Assembly: GCA_963709875.1 (NCBI GenBank)
Contig: CAVPYB010000005.1
Coordinates: 210,140-274,139, forward strand
DNA from: JAQBDA01 sp963709875
Lineage (GTDB): Bacteria; Chloroflexota; Anaerolineae; Anaerolineales; UBA4823
Direction: 5' to 3'
DNA length: 64,000 nucleotides
Shown here: positions 42,527-52,551 of the stretch, piece after piece
Numbering within the stretch: the first letter of the stretch is position 1
Layout of the letters: every line of letters starts with the position of its first letter
Notes under the pieces: model-generated
Told to the model about the DNA's origin: nothing
Databases searched by the model: none
What the model saw: the letters and a program-made list of their open reading frames with translations, nothing else
Program-made: the position numbers and the translations under genes

Positions 42527-45328
42527 TTAGTCTACAACTGGCCCAGGCTCAGTATATATCGGGTTCAGATTCATCCGCTCAGTCCATTCAGGATAGGAAT
42601 CGGTATCCGGATGTCTGGAAATATTCCTAAATTCCCCAGTAAGGGAGATAATATAGATTTCCGAGTTGCCGGAAATATTCGCAGTGAAGGCCAGCCATTT
42701 TCCATCCGGGGACCAGGATGCAGGCGTGAGAACCGGGACCATATTTCTTGGCTGCCATGGATTCGTGCCGTCAGCGTTCATGATCCAAATCTGCTCATCA
42801 CCGCCGGGGTCATTGCGGTCGGAGAGGAAAGCGATCAGCTTGCCATCCGGTGACCAGACCGGGCAGCGATCCAATGCCGGGTTTCGTGTCAATCGCTGTC
42901 TATTTGTGCCATCCCTGTTTTTTATATAGATCTCGAAATTATTATCTCGAATATCCGATGTATAGGCAATCCGAGGATCATTCGGGTCCGGAAACCAAGC
43001 AGGGCAGATATCCGAGTTTTGATTGGTGGTTATAGGGAACTGCTCACCTTTAGGGTCGTTTACATCGAATATGTAGATGTCCATATCCCCATCTTTATTT
43101 GATTGATATACAAGATATCTACCGTCCGGAGACCAGTCCGGATTATTTTCATTGACATTGAACATGCTCGGTCCATACTTGGTGCTGGACCCGGATGTGT
43201 AATAAATATTCCGGTTATTACCGTCGCCATGAATAAATGCGATGCGATCACCATTGGGCGAGATGGATGGTCTGTTATCACTTCCGTCTATATTTGTCAA
43301 GCGGGTTTGATTACTGCCATCCGCTCTCATACGAAAAATTTCCCGGTTGCCATTTCGATTGGATTGGAAGACTATAAATCCAAATGGCTCCGGGTAAGGT
43401 GTGATGGTGGGTGGGGTTGTGTTTGTGGGCGTCCAGGTGGGTGTCCAGGTAGGGGTATGCGTGGAGGTGTGTGTCGGCGATGGTGATATGGTAAATGTGG
43501 GGGTAAACGACGGAGTTGGGGAAGGCGAAGTGGTATGGACAATTGTCCCAGTTGGCGAGGGCGATGGAGTCGGGGTGATTGTTATCGCTGGTAAGGAGTT
43601 TATTGTATCGGTAGGTATGCCCATACCGACAGCGGTTGTAGGAACAGGGTCTGGGTTCGAAGGTGAGGGTGACCAGAAAAGGTAGCTTAGTACAAGAAAT
43701 AAACCCAGGCCGAACAGGGAGATCAATGCCAGCCCTCCTAAGAAAAATCTGGTTGGGAATGGAGACGAGGGAGAGGCTGTTTCAGGTCCGGGCGGCTTGC
43801 CAGGAGGTGGAGGCCCGATGATGAAGTTCAGGTTATGCTGAGAGTAGGCTGCACCGATCTGGTCACCGTTCTGAAGCCTGATATCGCGCGCCTGGGTGAG
43901 CAGGTTTATTGCTTCGGCGTGCTCGTCCACCGCCAGCCGGTGAGTGCCTAACTCATGCAACGCCCTGCCAAGCAGCGAATTATCTGCATGGACTTGTGAA
44001 GTATTCGAGATGCGTAGGAAGGTTTCACGCCACAGGTCCCACTTCCCGCTCAGGACGAGCAGGGGTACCGCGAGCCTGGCAGCCATCCCTGCCCGGTCGA
44101 TCCTGCCGGACTGGATAAAATAGTCCATTGCACCTAAGAGATTCCCAAGCTGGCTGCGCCGGTCATCGGGTGTGCTCTGGTGGGCGATGAATTCGTTGAG
44201 GATCGCTTCGCCAAGGCGCGAGCTCTGCCCATCGTCTGCCGGCAGCAGCCTGCGGGTTATGCTTTTGTGTGCCGGGTGCATGCCAACCTCTGGGCTGAAC
44301 GCATGCACCAGACCGAGATCCATGAGCCGGTTGAGCGCTTTGTCCGCCAGGGAGTGATCAATGCCTGAAGCACGGATCAGCGTGCTGCGATCGATGACCG
44401 GTCCGGCGATGGATGCCAGGGCGCTGAGGAGCTTTTCTTCAGGCTCGTCCAGCGAAGAGAGGATTGTTGGGAAATAATGTGCTCCCGTGTCCTGCTCATC
44501 GCTCTCCTGAGAAAATATCAGCTTGAGCGCTTCAGGGATGGGGATGTTCCGGGCACCGATCCATTTCCCTACCGTGATGATGGATAGTGGATGGTAATCG
44601 AGCCTGTCACAAATCATCTGGACAAGACCAGGATCAGATTGTGATTCATCGGTCCCGGATGCTTGCAGCAGGAGTTTATGAGCTTCTGCGGGTGGCAGAC
44701 CAGGCACTAGCAGCTCTACAGCCACATGTCCGGGATGTGGGCCGGTCATCGACCAGATGATGCCCCCGGAAGGGAATAGATCGGGCAGCTTCTGCCATGC
44801 ATCAGAGGGCAGCGTGAGATGATCGAGGAGGATCAGCGGTTGTAGACTACCCAGGTACGTACGAGCCGTTGCCAGGCTGACTTTTTGCGGGGGATCGCTC
44901 TCGAATAAGGCATCGAATACGCTCTGGACAACACCGTCCAATCCGCTCCTGTCCAGCGCCTCCCACTCGCCGTCAATAAACACGACCCCGTCCGGGAACC
45001 GTTCTGCGGGCTGCGCATTGGCGATCTGCTTCAGAAGGCTGGTCTTGCCAATCCCGGTTATGCCATGCAGCACAGCCGGATTGTTGTTTATCAGTAGGCT
45101 GGAAGCTTGTTGGAGCTCGGACTCTCGATCGAGGAAATTGATCGGCGGCCTTGGAGGCTTAGGTCTGTGAGCAATGCGAGATATGCCTGCCTTCGACGCA
45201 TGATAGACGATCGTGCCGTGGTTCGAATTTACGACGAAATTATGGTCGCCAAAGACGATCGACCCCTGAACATCGCCCTGGACCTGAACTGTGGGGATGG
45301 CCGGATGTGGCGCCGGTACCGTGCTCAT
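42527..45328 (-). CDS. Membrane-spanning STAND NTPase with C-terminal TolB-like propeller
   Basis: 933 residues. Residues ~14-33 hold the motif GDVQGSIVFGDHN. Walker A is GITGIGKT (89-96), Walker B LILLDH (165-170, with His for the second Asp), and the NB-ARC/AP-ATPase-like module extends to ~355 with a winged-helix region and a helical tail (~375-505). A single helix (~528-552) is followed by a Thr/Pro/Ser-rich linker (~555-648) and a beta-propeller of PD40 type with repeated WSPDG(R/K) motifs. The NTPase should be inside and the propeller outside. The gene lies 18 bases after its small partner. Confidence 0.85.
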   Translation of the reverse strand: MSTVPAPHPAIPTVQVQGDVQGSIVFGDHNFVVNSNHGTIVYHASKAGISRIAHRPKPPRPPINFLDRESELQQASSLLINNNPAVLHGITGIGKTSLLKQIANAQPAERFPDGVVFIDGEWEALDRSGLDGVVQSVFDALFESDPPQKVSLATARTYLGSLQPLILLDHLTLPSDAWQKLPDLFPSGGIIWSMTGPHPGHVAVELLVPGLPPAEAHKLLLQASGTDESQSDPGLVQMICDRLDYHPLSIITVGKWIGARNIPIPEALKLIFSQESDEQDTGAHYFPTILSSLDEPEEKLLSALASIAGPVIDRSTLIRASGIDHSLADKALNRLMDLGLVHAFSPEVGMHPAHKSITRRLLPADDGQSSRLGEAILNEFIAHQSTPDDRRSQLGNLLGAMDYFIQSGRIDRAGMAARLAVPLLVLSGKWDLWRETFLRISNTSQVHADNSLLGRALHELGTHRLAVDEHAEAINLLTQARDIRLQNGDQIGAAYSQHNLNFIIGPPPPGKPPGPETASPSSPFPTRFFLGGLALISLFGLGLFLVLSYLFWSPSPSNPDPVPTTAVGMGIPTDTINSLPAITITPTPSPSPTGTIVHTTSPSPTPSFTPTFTISPSPTHTSTHTPTWTPTWTPTNTTPPTITPYPEPFGFIVFQSNRNGNREIFRMRADGSNQTRLTNIDGSDNRPSISPNGDRIAFIHGDGNNRNIYYTSGSSTKYGPSMFNVNENNPDWSPDGRYLVYQSNKDGDMDIYIFDVNDPKGEQFPITTNQNSDICPAWFPDPNDPRIAYTSDIRDNNFEIYIKNRDGTNRQRLTRNPALDRCPVWSPDGKLIAFLSDRNDPGGDEQIWIMNADGTNPWQPRNMVPVLTPASWSPDGKWLAFTANISGNSEIYIISLTGEFRNISRHPDTDSYPEWTERMNLNPIYTEPGPVVD

Positions 45329-45346
45329 GAGGAAAACCGCTGAAGA

Positions 45347-45862
45347 TTAAGACGATTCTGGCAGCCCAAGGCGCTGGCGGAACTGGCTGAGCGTGAATTC
45401 CCCGGACGCCTCGACCAGCTTGCCTACCAGTGGGTGTGTAAATATCCCGGTCAACGTGCCTAATATGGAAGGAAGATTCTCGATGAACCAGGTTTTGATC
45501 TTCTGCATGGCCGAGAGATCCGGCTTCTCGCTGGTGATTTCTGCCTTCAACCTGTCTGCTTGCCCTTGCGCTTCACCTTTAAGCTCCGGCGGCGCTTCTT
45601 TGTCGATATCCTGGTTGAGCGCTTCGAAGCTCTCTCCCAGGGACTGAACCTCGCTGTCTGTCCCAACTCTTCCCAGAACGGCAAACTGTTGGCTTGTGAA
45701 CATCTGGCTGGTAACTCGCCCAGAGATCACAACCGAGGAGCTGCCTTCCATGGAGCCGATGACAACATTCCCATCTCCCACGGTCACAGACCCGCCCACA
45801 TCTCCACCAATCGAAATCGATGGCCTGCGATTGCCAGGATCTGCCTCTGGTTTATCTTGCAT
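45347..45862 (-). CDS. Small partner of the STAND protein, sharing its Gly-Asp motif
   Basis: 171 residues. The N-terminus contains GDVGGSVTVGDGN (20-32), aligned to GDVQGSIVFGDHN in the STAND protein. The middle is charged and probably helical (EALNQDIDKEAPPELKGEAQ). The C-terminal part (IKTWFIENLPSILGTLTGIFTHPLVGKLVEASGEF) is amphipathic to hydrophobic. GAGGAG precedes the ATG. It is co-transcribed ahead of the STAND gene. Its function is unknown; it could be an adaptor or effector brought to the STAND protein through the shared motif. Confidence 0.75.
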   Translation of the reverse strand: MQDKPEADPGNRRPSISIGGDVGGSVTVGDGNVVIGSMEGSSSVVISGRVTSQMFTSQQFAVLGRVGTDSEVQSLGESFEALNQDIDKEAPPELKGEAQGQADRLKAEITSEKPDLSAMQKIKTWFIENLPSILGTLTGIFTHPLVGKLVEASGEFTLSQFRQRLGLPESS

Positions 45863-46037
45863 CGGGCACGCTCCTCAAATGTTTCGTTAGAAAGGGAATG
45901 TAACGATGAAGCCGGTCTGGTTTGACGCTCGCTAACCAGAAATACAACTATTCAGGCCTATAATATCATAGTTTTATGCAATTCAGGATGGAAGGTAAAG
46001 ATGTAAAGATGGAGATGCCGGCAACCCTTTCAAATGA

Positions 46038-47780
46038 TCATTTGAATACCGGCAATTCCAGATAGCTAGGGTGCTCGGCGTCGTGGTACAGGGTCACGTG
46101 GGCTGTGCGGGCATCGACCGCCGACTCTTCATTGACTGCGCCGCCGCCGTTGTAGTTCTTCTGGAAGTAGATCGAGTTCGGGCAGCGGATGATCAGGCGC
46201 AGGCGGCTGTATTTTGCAATCCGCCTGGAGAAGAAGGTTGCAAACGAGAACTCGTAGCGATTGATCTCCCCTGGGGTCACCAGCTCGGGGTGGCGCAGTG
46301 AGTTGCGGTAGCGCGCCCGCAGGAAATCGTAGGACAGCTCGATATGCCGACCATCAGGTAAGATCTCAGACAGGATCAGCTGGAAGTCGGTGTCCGGCAC
46401 GTCAATGGCGATCCAGGCAACCAGCTTCGCATAGCCGGTGATCTCGAGCGGCTCATCGAAGGGCTGGCTGTGATAGACCAGCCCGTTGCCGAACAGGTTC
46501 AGGTGGCTGCGCTGGTCGGTCAGGTAGTCTTCGACGTGCTCCCGCTCCAGCTCCGCCGGGCGCAGGTCGAGCGGGTCGTAAGTATAGTGATCGGGGGGAG
46601 AACCAGTGGGCGGTTCAGCCTGCAAAAAACCGGAATGGAATACGTCGTTGGGGCTGCCATTCTTAGAGTTCAGGTACAGCTTAAGGCTACGGTTGGAAAT
46701 CTCCTCCAAGCTGGGGGCGTATTTCCACTCCTCCGCGCCGGTGACGTAATACGCCACCCGGTCATTGAGGAACTCCGGCTTAGCGCCGCCCTTCATCGTC
46801 CAGTCGTACCACGCGGTATGCAGCGCGTTCATATCCACTAGGCTGGCTTCATCGAATTTAAGCCCGCCGAACTCGGTGCTCGGGGTGCGCGTGCCGCCGT
46901 GATCCCATGGACCGATGATCAGGTAGTGCCGGTCGCGGGCCGGGGAGTCTGATTCCATGTGCTGCTGGTAGAAATGCATCGCCCCGGGCTGGTCATCGTC
47001 GTAGTGCCCGGTTATGGTCAGGATGGGAATATTAATACGGTTGTATTCTGCTGGAGTGAGCGCAATCCTGTCCCAGTACTCATCCGGCTGGGGGTGGGCG
47101 ACCCAGGTCTGGAAGCTGGTGCTGGTATTGCCTACGATCTGGTCCAGCTCTTTGAAAGGTCGCCCTTCCAGATACAAATGGCGGAACTTATCGATCCAGA
47201 ATGACCATTCCTCGGACAGGTTGGCATTGCCGGTCACACCGCTGACCAGGGTCTGCCACTGCATCTCGTAGGCGTAAAAGATATTCTTGAGGAAGGGGAA
47301 ATCTACCGCTGCGTGGGCTGAGGCTGCCGGGACGATGGTGCGCAGATGTGCAGGAGCAGCCTTAACAGCCATCCACTGGTTGAAACCGGCGTAGGAGCCG
47401 CCCCACATGGCAACCTGCCCATCGCACCATGGCTGCGTTGCCAGCCATTCGACGAAATCATGGGCGTCTTCCTCGTCCACCATGAAGGGGTCGAATTCGC
47501 CCTGTGAATTGCCGCGCCCACGGCAGTCCACCAGCAGGAAGGGGTAGCCGTGGCGGGCGAAATACCAGGCGCGCTCGTGGTAAGAATTGGCGATGTAAGG
47601 GGTCATGGTGAAGATCGCCGGGGTCCCAGTAATACCATTTGGGCGGTACAGGGTTGCGTTGAGCTGCACGCCATCACGCATGGGGATCTTCACACCCCAG
47701 GTTAGGTCAACCTGGTACTCTCCAGCTTCCGGCTCTGAGCTTGTCATGGATGGTTCTCTCTCGAGGGTCCGGTCGTCCAT
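46038..47780 (-). CDS. CocE/NonD-type alpha/beta hydrolase (S15 peptidase-like)
   Basis: 580 residues. DLTWGVKIPMRDGVQLNATLYRP starts the fold. The catalytic Ser is in AMWGGSYAGFNQWM, and a GPWDHGG block supplies the His region. The C-terminal jelly-roll domain is present (AWIAIDVPDTDFQLILSEILPDGRH). The family covers X-Pro dipeptidyl peptidases, cocaine esterase-like and glutaryl-acylase-type hydrolases. It begins 9 bases after the HAD phosphatase, so they share a transcript. Confidence 0.88.
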   Translation of the reverse strand: MDDRTLEREPSMTSSEPEAGEYQVDLTWGVKIPMRDGVQLNATLYRPNGITGTPAIFTMTPYIANSYHERAWYFARHGYPFLLVDCRGRGNSQGEFDPFMVDEEDAHDFVEWLATQPWCDGQVAMWGGSYAGFNQWMAVKAAPAHLRTIVPAASAHAAVDFPFLKNIFYAYEMQWQTLVSGVTGNANLSEEWSFWIDKFRHLYLEGRPFKELDQIVGNTSTSFQTWVAHPQPDEYWDRIALTPAEYNRINIPILTITGHYDDDQPGAMHFYQQHMESDSPARDRHYLIIGPWDHGGTRTPSTEFGGLKFDEASLVDMNALHTAWYDWTMKGGAKPEFLNDRVAYYVTGAEEWKYAPSLEEISNRSLKLYLNSKNGSPNDVFHSGFLQAEPPTGSPPDHYTYDPLDLRPAELEREHVEDYLTDQRSHLNLFGNGLVYHSQPFDEPLEITGYAKLVAWIAIDVPDTDFQLILSEILPDGRHIELSYDFLRARYRNSLRHPELVTPGEINRYEFSFATFFSRRIAKYSRLRLIIRCPNSIYFQKNYNGGGAVNEESAVDARTAHVTLYHDAEHPSYLELPVFK

Positions 47781-47789
47781 AGCTCTCTC

Positions 47790-48447
47790 CTAGCGATGCG
47801 CGCTCGGTTGGGCGCTGAAAGCCTGCAAGGCACCAGCCAGCTCCTCAGGCGTATCGGCAATGGCATCCGGCCCGTACGCAGACAGCCGTAAGCGAGACTG
47901 GTAGCCCCACGTTACGGCGATGCTGTAGAGCCCGGTTTCTCTGGCTTCACGGATGTCGCTGACCGCGTCGCTGACCAGACAGGCATCCGGGGCGTTGACG
48001 GCGGTGTCCCGCAGGGCGCGGCAGGATCTTGTGCCGGCGCGTGCCGGGCATATCCCCGCTGTAGATCAGCTTGAACCGGTCACCCAGCTCGTGCAGCTCC
48101 AGGAAGTCTTCCACCAGCGCCCGGGCATTGCCAGTGATGATCGCCATAAACTGCTCCTGTGGCTGGGAGAGCAGTACAGCCCTGAGACCCGGGAAAGTGC
48201 GATAGGGCGCGGGATTACCGGTAAACGTCGCTCGAAGCCGGTCCGCGAACCGCTCCAGCAGATCTTCCGGCACGCCCAGCTGACGACCGTAGGAGACCAT
48301 ATCCATAGTATCGAGGGCTTCCAGGTCGGCCTGGGTGGGCTGGCAAGGGTGCCCCAACTGGCTGCAAACATCCCCGGCGTAGCGCAGCATCTCGTCCAGA
48401 TTATCTGCCAGCACGCCATCGAAATCGAACAGGAATAGTTTTTTCAT
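47790..48447 (-). CDS. HAD family hydrolase (frameshifted)
   Basis: MKKLFLFDFDGVLADNLDEML holds the HAD nucleophile motif DFDGV. FMAIITGNARALVEDFLELHELG is the motif II region. The frame changes near 48025; the other frame reads ALRDTAVNAPDACLVSDAVSDIREARETG (motif IV-like D) and ends QAFSAQPSAHR at 47790. Full length ~218 residues. Likely a phosphoglycolate-type phosphatase. It precedes the CocE gene by 9 bases and follows the B3/B4 gene by 12. Confidence 0.83.
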
Positions 48448-48459
48448 TGGAAATCCAAA

Positions 48460-49152
48460 TTAAACGCCAGCAGTGTGAACACGCAGTAGGCCGACCTCAG
48501 CCCCGGGGGCGAAACGCAGTACGTTGTCGTTGATCTTCTCAAGATGTGCATAGACACTCTCAACAGGGATACCGGGTGGGACGTATGAAACGTACAGGGC
48601 GCGGGTTGTTCCGGGGGTGATCGCCGTGCGCCGGTCGGGACCGTATGTCACGGTGCAGACCGTGCTCTGAGCATCGCGCATCAGCATATCCCTCGCTTTG
48701 ACGGTCTTCTCAGCGCCGCTGAGCTGGATCAGCTGCTCATCTCCGCGGGCGATGTCGATCTCGACCGGCGGAACCAGTTTATCGGCGTCATGCGAAGCGG
48801 TCAGGATCAGGGTTTCCAACTCGGAAGCGAAGCAGGCATCCACCAGAGGGCTGATCGAGGCGAGCGATTTCCCCGAGAAGATCACCAATTCAAGCTGCAG
48901 CTGGACGTGATAGGTATTGCCGAAGCGCCGGTAATAGGTGTGGTACGCGCTCAGCTCGGGCAGCTCGAGAAGGGCAGCCCGGTCCCAGCCCTGGAACCGC
49001 TGGCGCAGCTGCTGCTCGAGGTCCTGCTTGTGCACGTCCAGGGGAGTGCGGCGTTTTGAATTATCCACTCCGCCGACCAGCAGCAGGCCGATATGCGCGC
49101 CGGGATAAGCCTGGTGCCAGTCGCTGGTGACAGTGATCTGGGGCTGTTCCAT
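48460..49152 (-). CDS. B3/B4 tRNA-binding domain protein
   Basis: About 230 residues of the PheRS beta B3/B4-like fold: GLLLVGGVDNSKRRTPLDVHKQ, then PELSAYHTYYRRFGNTYHVQLQLELV and ITPGTTRALYVSYVPPGIP. Such stand-alone B3/B4 proteins may edit or bind aminoacyl-tRNA. The ATG at 49152 overlaps the previous stop by one base (TGATG), so it is coupled to the zinc-ribbon DinB gene. Confidence 0.78.
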   Translation of the reverse strand: MEQPQITVTSDWHQAYPGAHIGLLLVGGVDNSKRRTPLDVHKQDLEQQLRQRFQGWDRAALLELPELSAYHTYYRRFGNTYHVQLQLELVIFSGKSLASISPLVDACFASELETLILTASHDADKLVPPVEIDIARGDEQLIQLSGAEKTVKARDMLMRDAQSTVCTVTYGPDRRTAITPGTTRALYVSYVPPGIPVESVYAHLEKINDNVLRFAPGAEVGLLRVHTAGV

Positions 49153-50048
49153 CAGCGCGCAGGTACGATCTCTAGCATCCGGGTGATGGACGGTAGGTGG
49201 CTGATCTCGTGCAGGGCAAAATAGCTGACCTGCTGGCGGACGGTCACAGAGCCAAACTCCTGGTGCAGACCGGTCAGCCACCAGTCCGCCAGAGGGATGG
49301 ATTGGAGCCGGGTGAGGGTTTCCTGCCGGGAATCACGATAGTTAGCCAGGATATCCAGGGTGTCTGCCGGTCGATCCTGATCGTTGATCGCCCAATCAAA
49401 GACTGCCACAGATTTCAAATCCGGGTTTTCCTGCGTCAGCATCAGGTTTACCCGGAAATTAAGCACACCCTGGGCATCCAGGAGATGGGAAAGGATATTG
49501 CGGACCGTCCATCCGCCGCCATCTGGGGTGTGGTTGAAATCTGCCTCATCCCTACCGGAGAGCAAGCGGGCAACTTCCAGCGGCGTGCGGCGCAGCTTTT
49601 CCAGAGAGGTGTACGGGTCGAAAGCATCCAGCCAGTACACCGGCCGGAAGCGCTTGAAAGTGTCTTGCCACGCCCCGCATGTCGGACAGCTGGCGCGCGG
49701 TTTGATCAAGGTGAGGAAGCCGCACGTGCGGCATACGTAGGGCGTAGGTGTCTCGTGAAGCTGGGGCAGGCGCCCTTCAGACATGCGCATGACACCGTTC
49801 TGGATGGCTGTGATGATGTCCCCGCCGATATCGAGCTTGTTCAGCGCGCCGACGAAACTCATCACCTCACCTGCTAGAGCCAATTTTTCTTCTGGCAGAG
49901 CTAGGTCGTATGCTGCCTGGCGAAGCTGAGATTCAGCGGCTGCGCGCAGCAGTTTTGCGATGTTATACTGCCCTGCTTCTTCCAGCCGTCCTGCCAGGGC
50001 GAATGCGTGGATAATCGTATCCGCCCAATCTTTTTGATCGATATCCAT
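49152..50048 (-). CDS. Zinc-ribbon DinB protein with rubrerythrin-like N-terminus
   Basis: About 298 residues from the ATG at 50048; the frame upstream to 50369 has no family support. Residues ~1-100 are helical and resemble a rubrerythrin-like bundle. A zinc ribbon follows (YVCRTCGFLTLIKPRASCPTCGAW, about 105-128). The C-terminal DinB domain has WTVRNILSHLLDAQGVLNF and YFALHEISHLPSITRM, with its His metal ligands. The fusion suggests a redox- or thiol-linked metal enzyme. First gene of the B3/B4-HAD-CocE transcript. Confidence 0.78.
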   Translation of the reverse strand: MDIDQKDWADTIIHAFALAGRLEEAGQYNIAKLLRAAAESQLRQAAYDLALPEEKLALAGEVMSFVGALNKLDIGGDIITAIQNGVMRMSEGRLPQLHETPTPYVCRTCGFLTLIKPRASCPTCGAWQDTFKRFRPVYWLDAFDPYTSLEKLRRTPLEVARLLSGRDEADFNHTPDGGGWTVRNILSHLLDAQGVLNFRVNLMLTQENPDLKSVAVFDWAINDQDRPADTLDILANYRDSRQETLTRLQSIPLADWWLTGLHQEFGSVTVRQQVSYFALHEISHLPSITRMLEIVPAR

Positions 50049-50327
50049 TCTTGACAGCTCCGTACAGAGCTTGAGCTCTGATCCGAAAAACGATAAAACA
50101 ACCGGCTGCGCGGTCCTGGATCCTGTGATCCCGGTGCGCATGAATTTACTGTAATTGATTTTATCATTATCGCGCTTGATCCTCGGTAATCTTCGAAGCG
50201 TTGGACATGGATATTTTATCCATCTGGAAGGCACACCGGTCCGCTCTTCAGCAGGTCCGGTAAAGGAAATGTGTGAAATCATCTCGGATCTTTCGGTAGT
50301 ACGCCATACTTCGAGTAAAATCAGTCC

Positions 50328-50567
50328 ATGATCGTCCGCGTCATGCTGATTGCCACATACCGAGAGCACCTGCCGCCAGGCACGAACGGCAATACCACCG
50401 AAGTGGATGTCCCACCTGGCTCCACCGTGGGCGATGTCCTGACGCCTTTCGATATCCCGATGGATGACAGCAGCGTGGTCGTGGTGAACGGTCTGACCGT
50501 CCCGCTCGATACGGTCCTGGCAGAGGGAGACACGGTGGCGGCTTTTTCAGCTATCGCAGGTGGTTAG
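50328..50567 (+). CDS. MoaD/ThiS family sulfur carrier-like protein
   Basis: 79 residues with the ubiquitin-like fold: VRVMLIATYREHLPPGTNGN, ending in VAAFSAIAGG, where the C-terminal Gly-Gly is the thiocarboxylate site of MoaD/ThiS proteins. It is 74 bases before the aldehyde ferredoxin oxidoreductase gene on the same strand. MoaD-like proteins help make the pterin cofactor, so a role in the tungstopterin of that enzyme is likely. Confidence 0.85.
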   Translation: MIVRVMLIATYREHLPPGTNGNTTEVDVPPGSTVGDVLTPFDIPMDDSSVVVVNGLTVPLDTVLAEGDTVAAFSAIAGG

Positions 50568-50641
50568 CTATTCCTTCAGGCAAAAGTATGAAATGAGAAG
50601 GATCGTTCGAGAGCACTGAATTTATTACCAAGGAGCAATCT

Positions 50642-52467
50642 ATGTACGGCTGGCACGGCAGAATATTGCGCATCAACCTCACCACCGGAAAAGCTTCCAG
50701 CGAGGAAGTCGATCCCAAATTCGCGAAAGATTATATCGGCGGACGCGGCTGGGCGATCCGCTACCTGACGGATGAAGTCGATCCCCGGGTCGATCCCTTC
50801 TCACCGGATAATAAACTCATCTTCGCCACCGGACCGCTGACCGCCACCACCGCCCCGACCGGCAACCGCTATATGGTGGTCACCAAGTCCCCGCTGACGG
50901 GCGCGCTGGCGCACTCTAATTCGGGCGGCGACTTCCCCACCTGGATGAAGCGCACCGGTCACGACATGTTCATCTTCGAGGGACGGGCAGAGGAGCCCGT
51001 TTATGTCTGGGTCAACGAGGACCAGGTCGAAATCCGGCCTGCTGGCGCACGTGTGGGGCAAGGACGTCCACGAAACGACCGATATCCTGCTCGAGGAAAC
51101 CGATCCGAAGGCAAAGGTCGCCTGCATCGGTCCTGCGGGAGAGAACCTCGTCCTGATGGCTGCTATCATGAACGACAAGCACCGCGCCGCAGCCCGCTCC
51201 GGGGTGGGAGCAGTGATGGGCAGTAAGAATCTCAAGGCTGTGGTAGCGATGGGCAAGGAAAACCCCGACTTTTACGACGACGAAGGCATGCGCAAGTACA
51301 GCGTGGAGCTGTCGAAGGAGGTCGGTGTGGACATCAAGAAAGGCTCCTCGCTGCGCGTGTATGGCACGGCATACGTACCGCAGGTAACCAACACACTCGG
51401 CATCCTGCCGACGCGCAACTTCCAGAGCGGTGTTTTCGAAGGCGTGGACAATATCGACGGTGTGGCGCTGAAGGAGAAATATCTCATCACCCACAAGCCG
51501 TGCTACCGCTGCCCGATCTCGTGCGGTCGCCTGACCGCTGTGGATGAGGCGGAATATGCCGGGAAGGGCGAAGGTCCCGAGTACGAGACGATCGCCTCGC
51601 TCGGCTCAGCCTGCGGCGTGGACAACCTGGCCGCGCTTGACCAAGGCGAATTACTACTGCAACGAGCTCGGCCTCGACACGATCTCCACTGGCTTGACCA
51701 TTGCTGCAGCGATGGAGCTCTACGAGCTGGGCGTGATCGGCATCGACGTGACCGGCCGACCGCTGCCCTTCGGCGACGCCGATGCGGTGATCGACATGGT
51801 GCAGAAGATCGCCTACCGTGACGGCTTCGGGGATGAGCTGGCCGAAGGCTCGTTCCGCCTGGCCGAGAAATACGGCCGCCCGGAAGTCTCGGTCACCGCC
51901 CGCAAGCAGGAGTTCCCCGGCTACGACCCGCGCGGCTCGCAGGGCATGGGCCTGCTCTACGCCACCTCCAACAAGGGCGCTTCCCACATGGAAGGAGATG
52001 TGGCTTACGAAGAAGTGTTCGGCGTTCCGGTCAAGGCCGACCCGCTGACCACTAAAGGGAAGGGCGAGCTGGTAGCCCGCTTCCAGGATGCCTTTGCCCT
52101 GATCGATTCGGGCGGCGTCTGCGTATTCTTTGCCGTACGCTATGTCTTCTCGAAAGAGCTGTTGATCTGGCCGGTGCAGTTATCCAGGCTGCTTAATCTC
52201 ACGACAGGAGCGGATTATTCCCCCGAAGAGGCAATACAAGCTGCCGAACGTGTCTATAACCTCGAGCGCATGTTCTTGATCGGAGCAGGTACGGGACCCG
52301 AGCAGGATACCCTGCCGCCGCGTATGCTCCACGAGCCGATGCCCGAGGGTCCCGCCAAAGGCCGGGTTGTCGACCTGGATGAGATGCTGGGCGAGTATTA
52401 CAAAGTCCGCGACTGGCCGGGCGGCATTCCCTCCGAGGAAAAGCTGGCTTCGCTGGGGTTGATCTAA
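50642..52467 (+). CDS. Tungsten-type aldehyde ferredoxin oxidoreductase (two frameshifts)
   Basis: One gene in three frames: MYGWHGRILRINLTTGK to about 51045, HVWGKDVHETTDILLEE to about 51640, then TKANYYCNELGLDTIST to the end. The N-terminal AOR domain (GGRGWAIRYL, GPLTATTAPTGNRY, SKSPLTGALAHSNSGG) and the cluster region CYRCPISCGR with later Cys in DSGGVC are present. It oxidises aldehydes to acids with ferredoxin, using a bis-pterin W or Mo cofactor. Full length ~608 residues. The breaks are single indels, most simply assembly errors. Confidence 0.88.
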
Positions 52468-52551
52468 AAATACCCTGCCAACTTTAAACAGATCCCGGCG
52501 CTGCTTGGTGAGCCACAGCGCCGGGTGTGAGTGAGTTGCCCAGAGGTTGGT

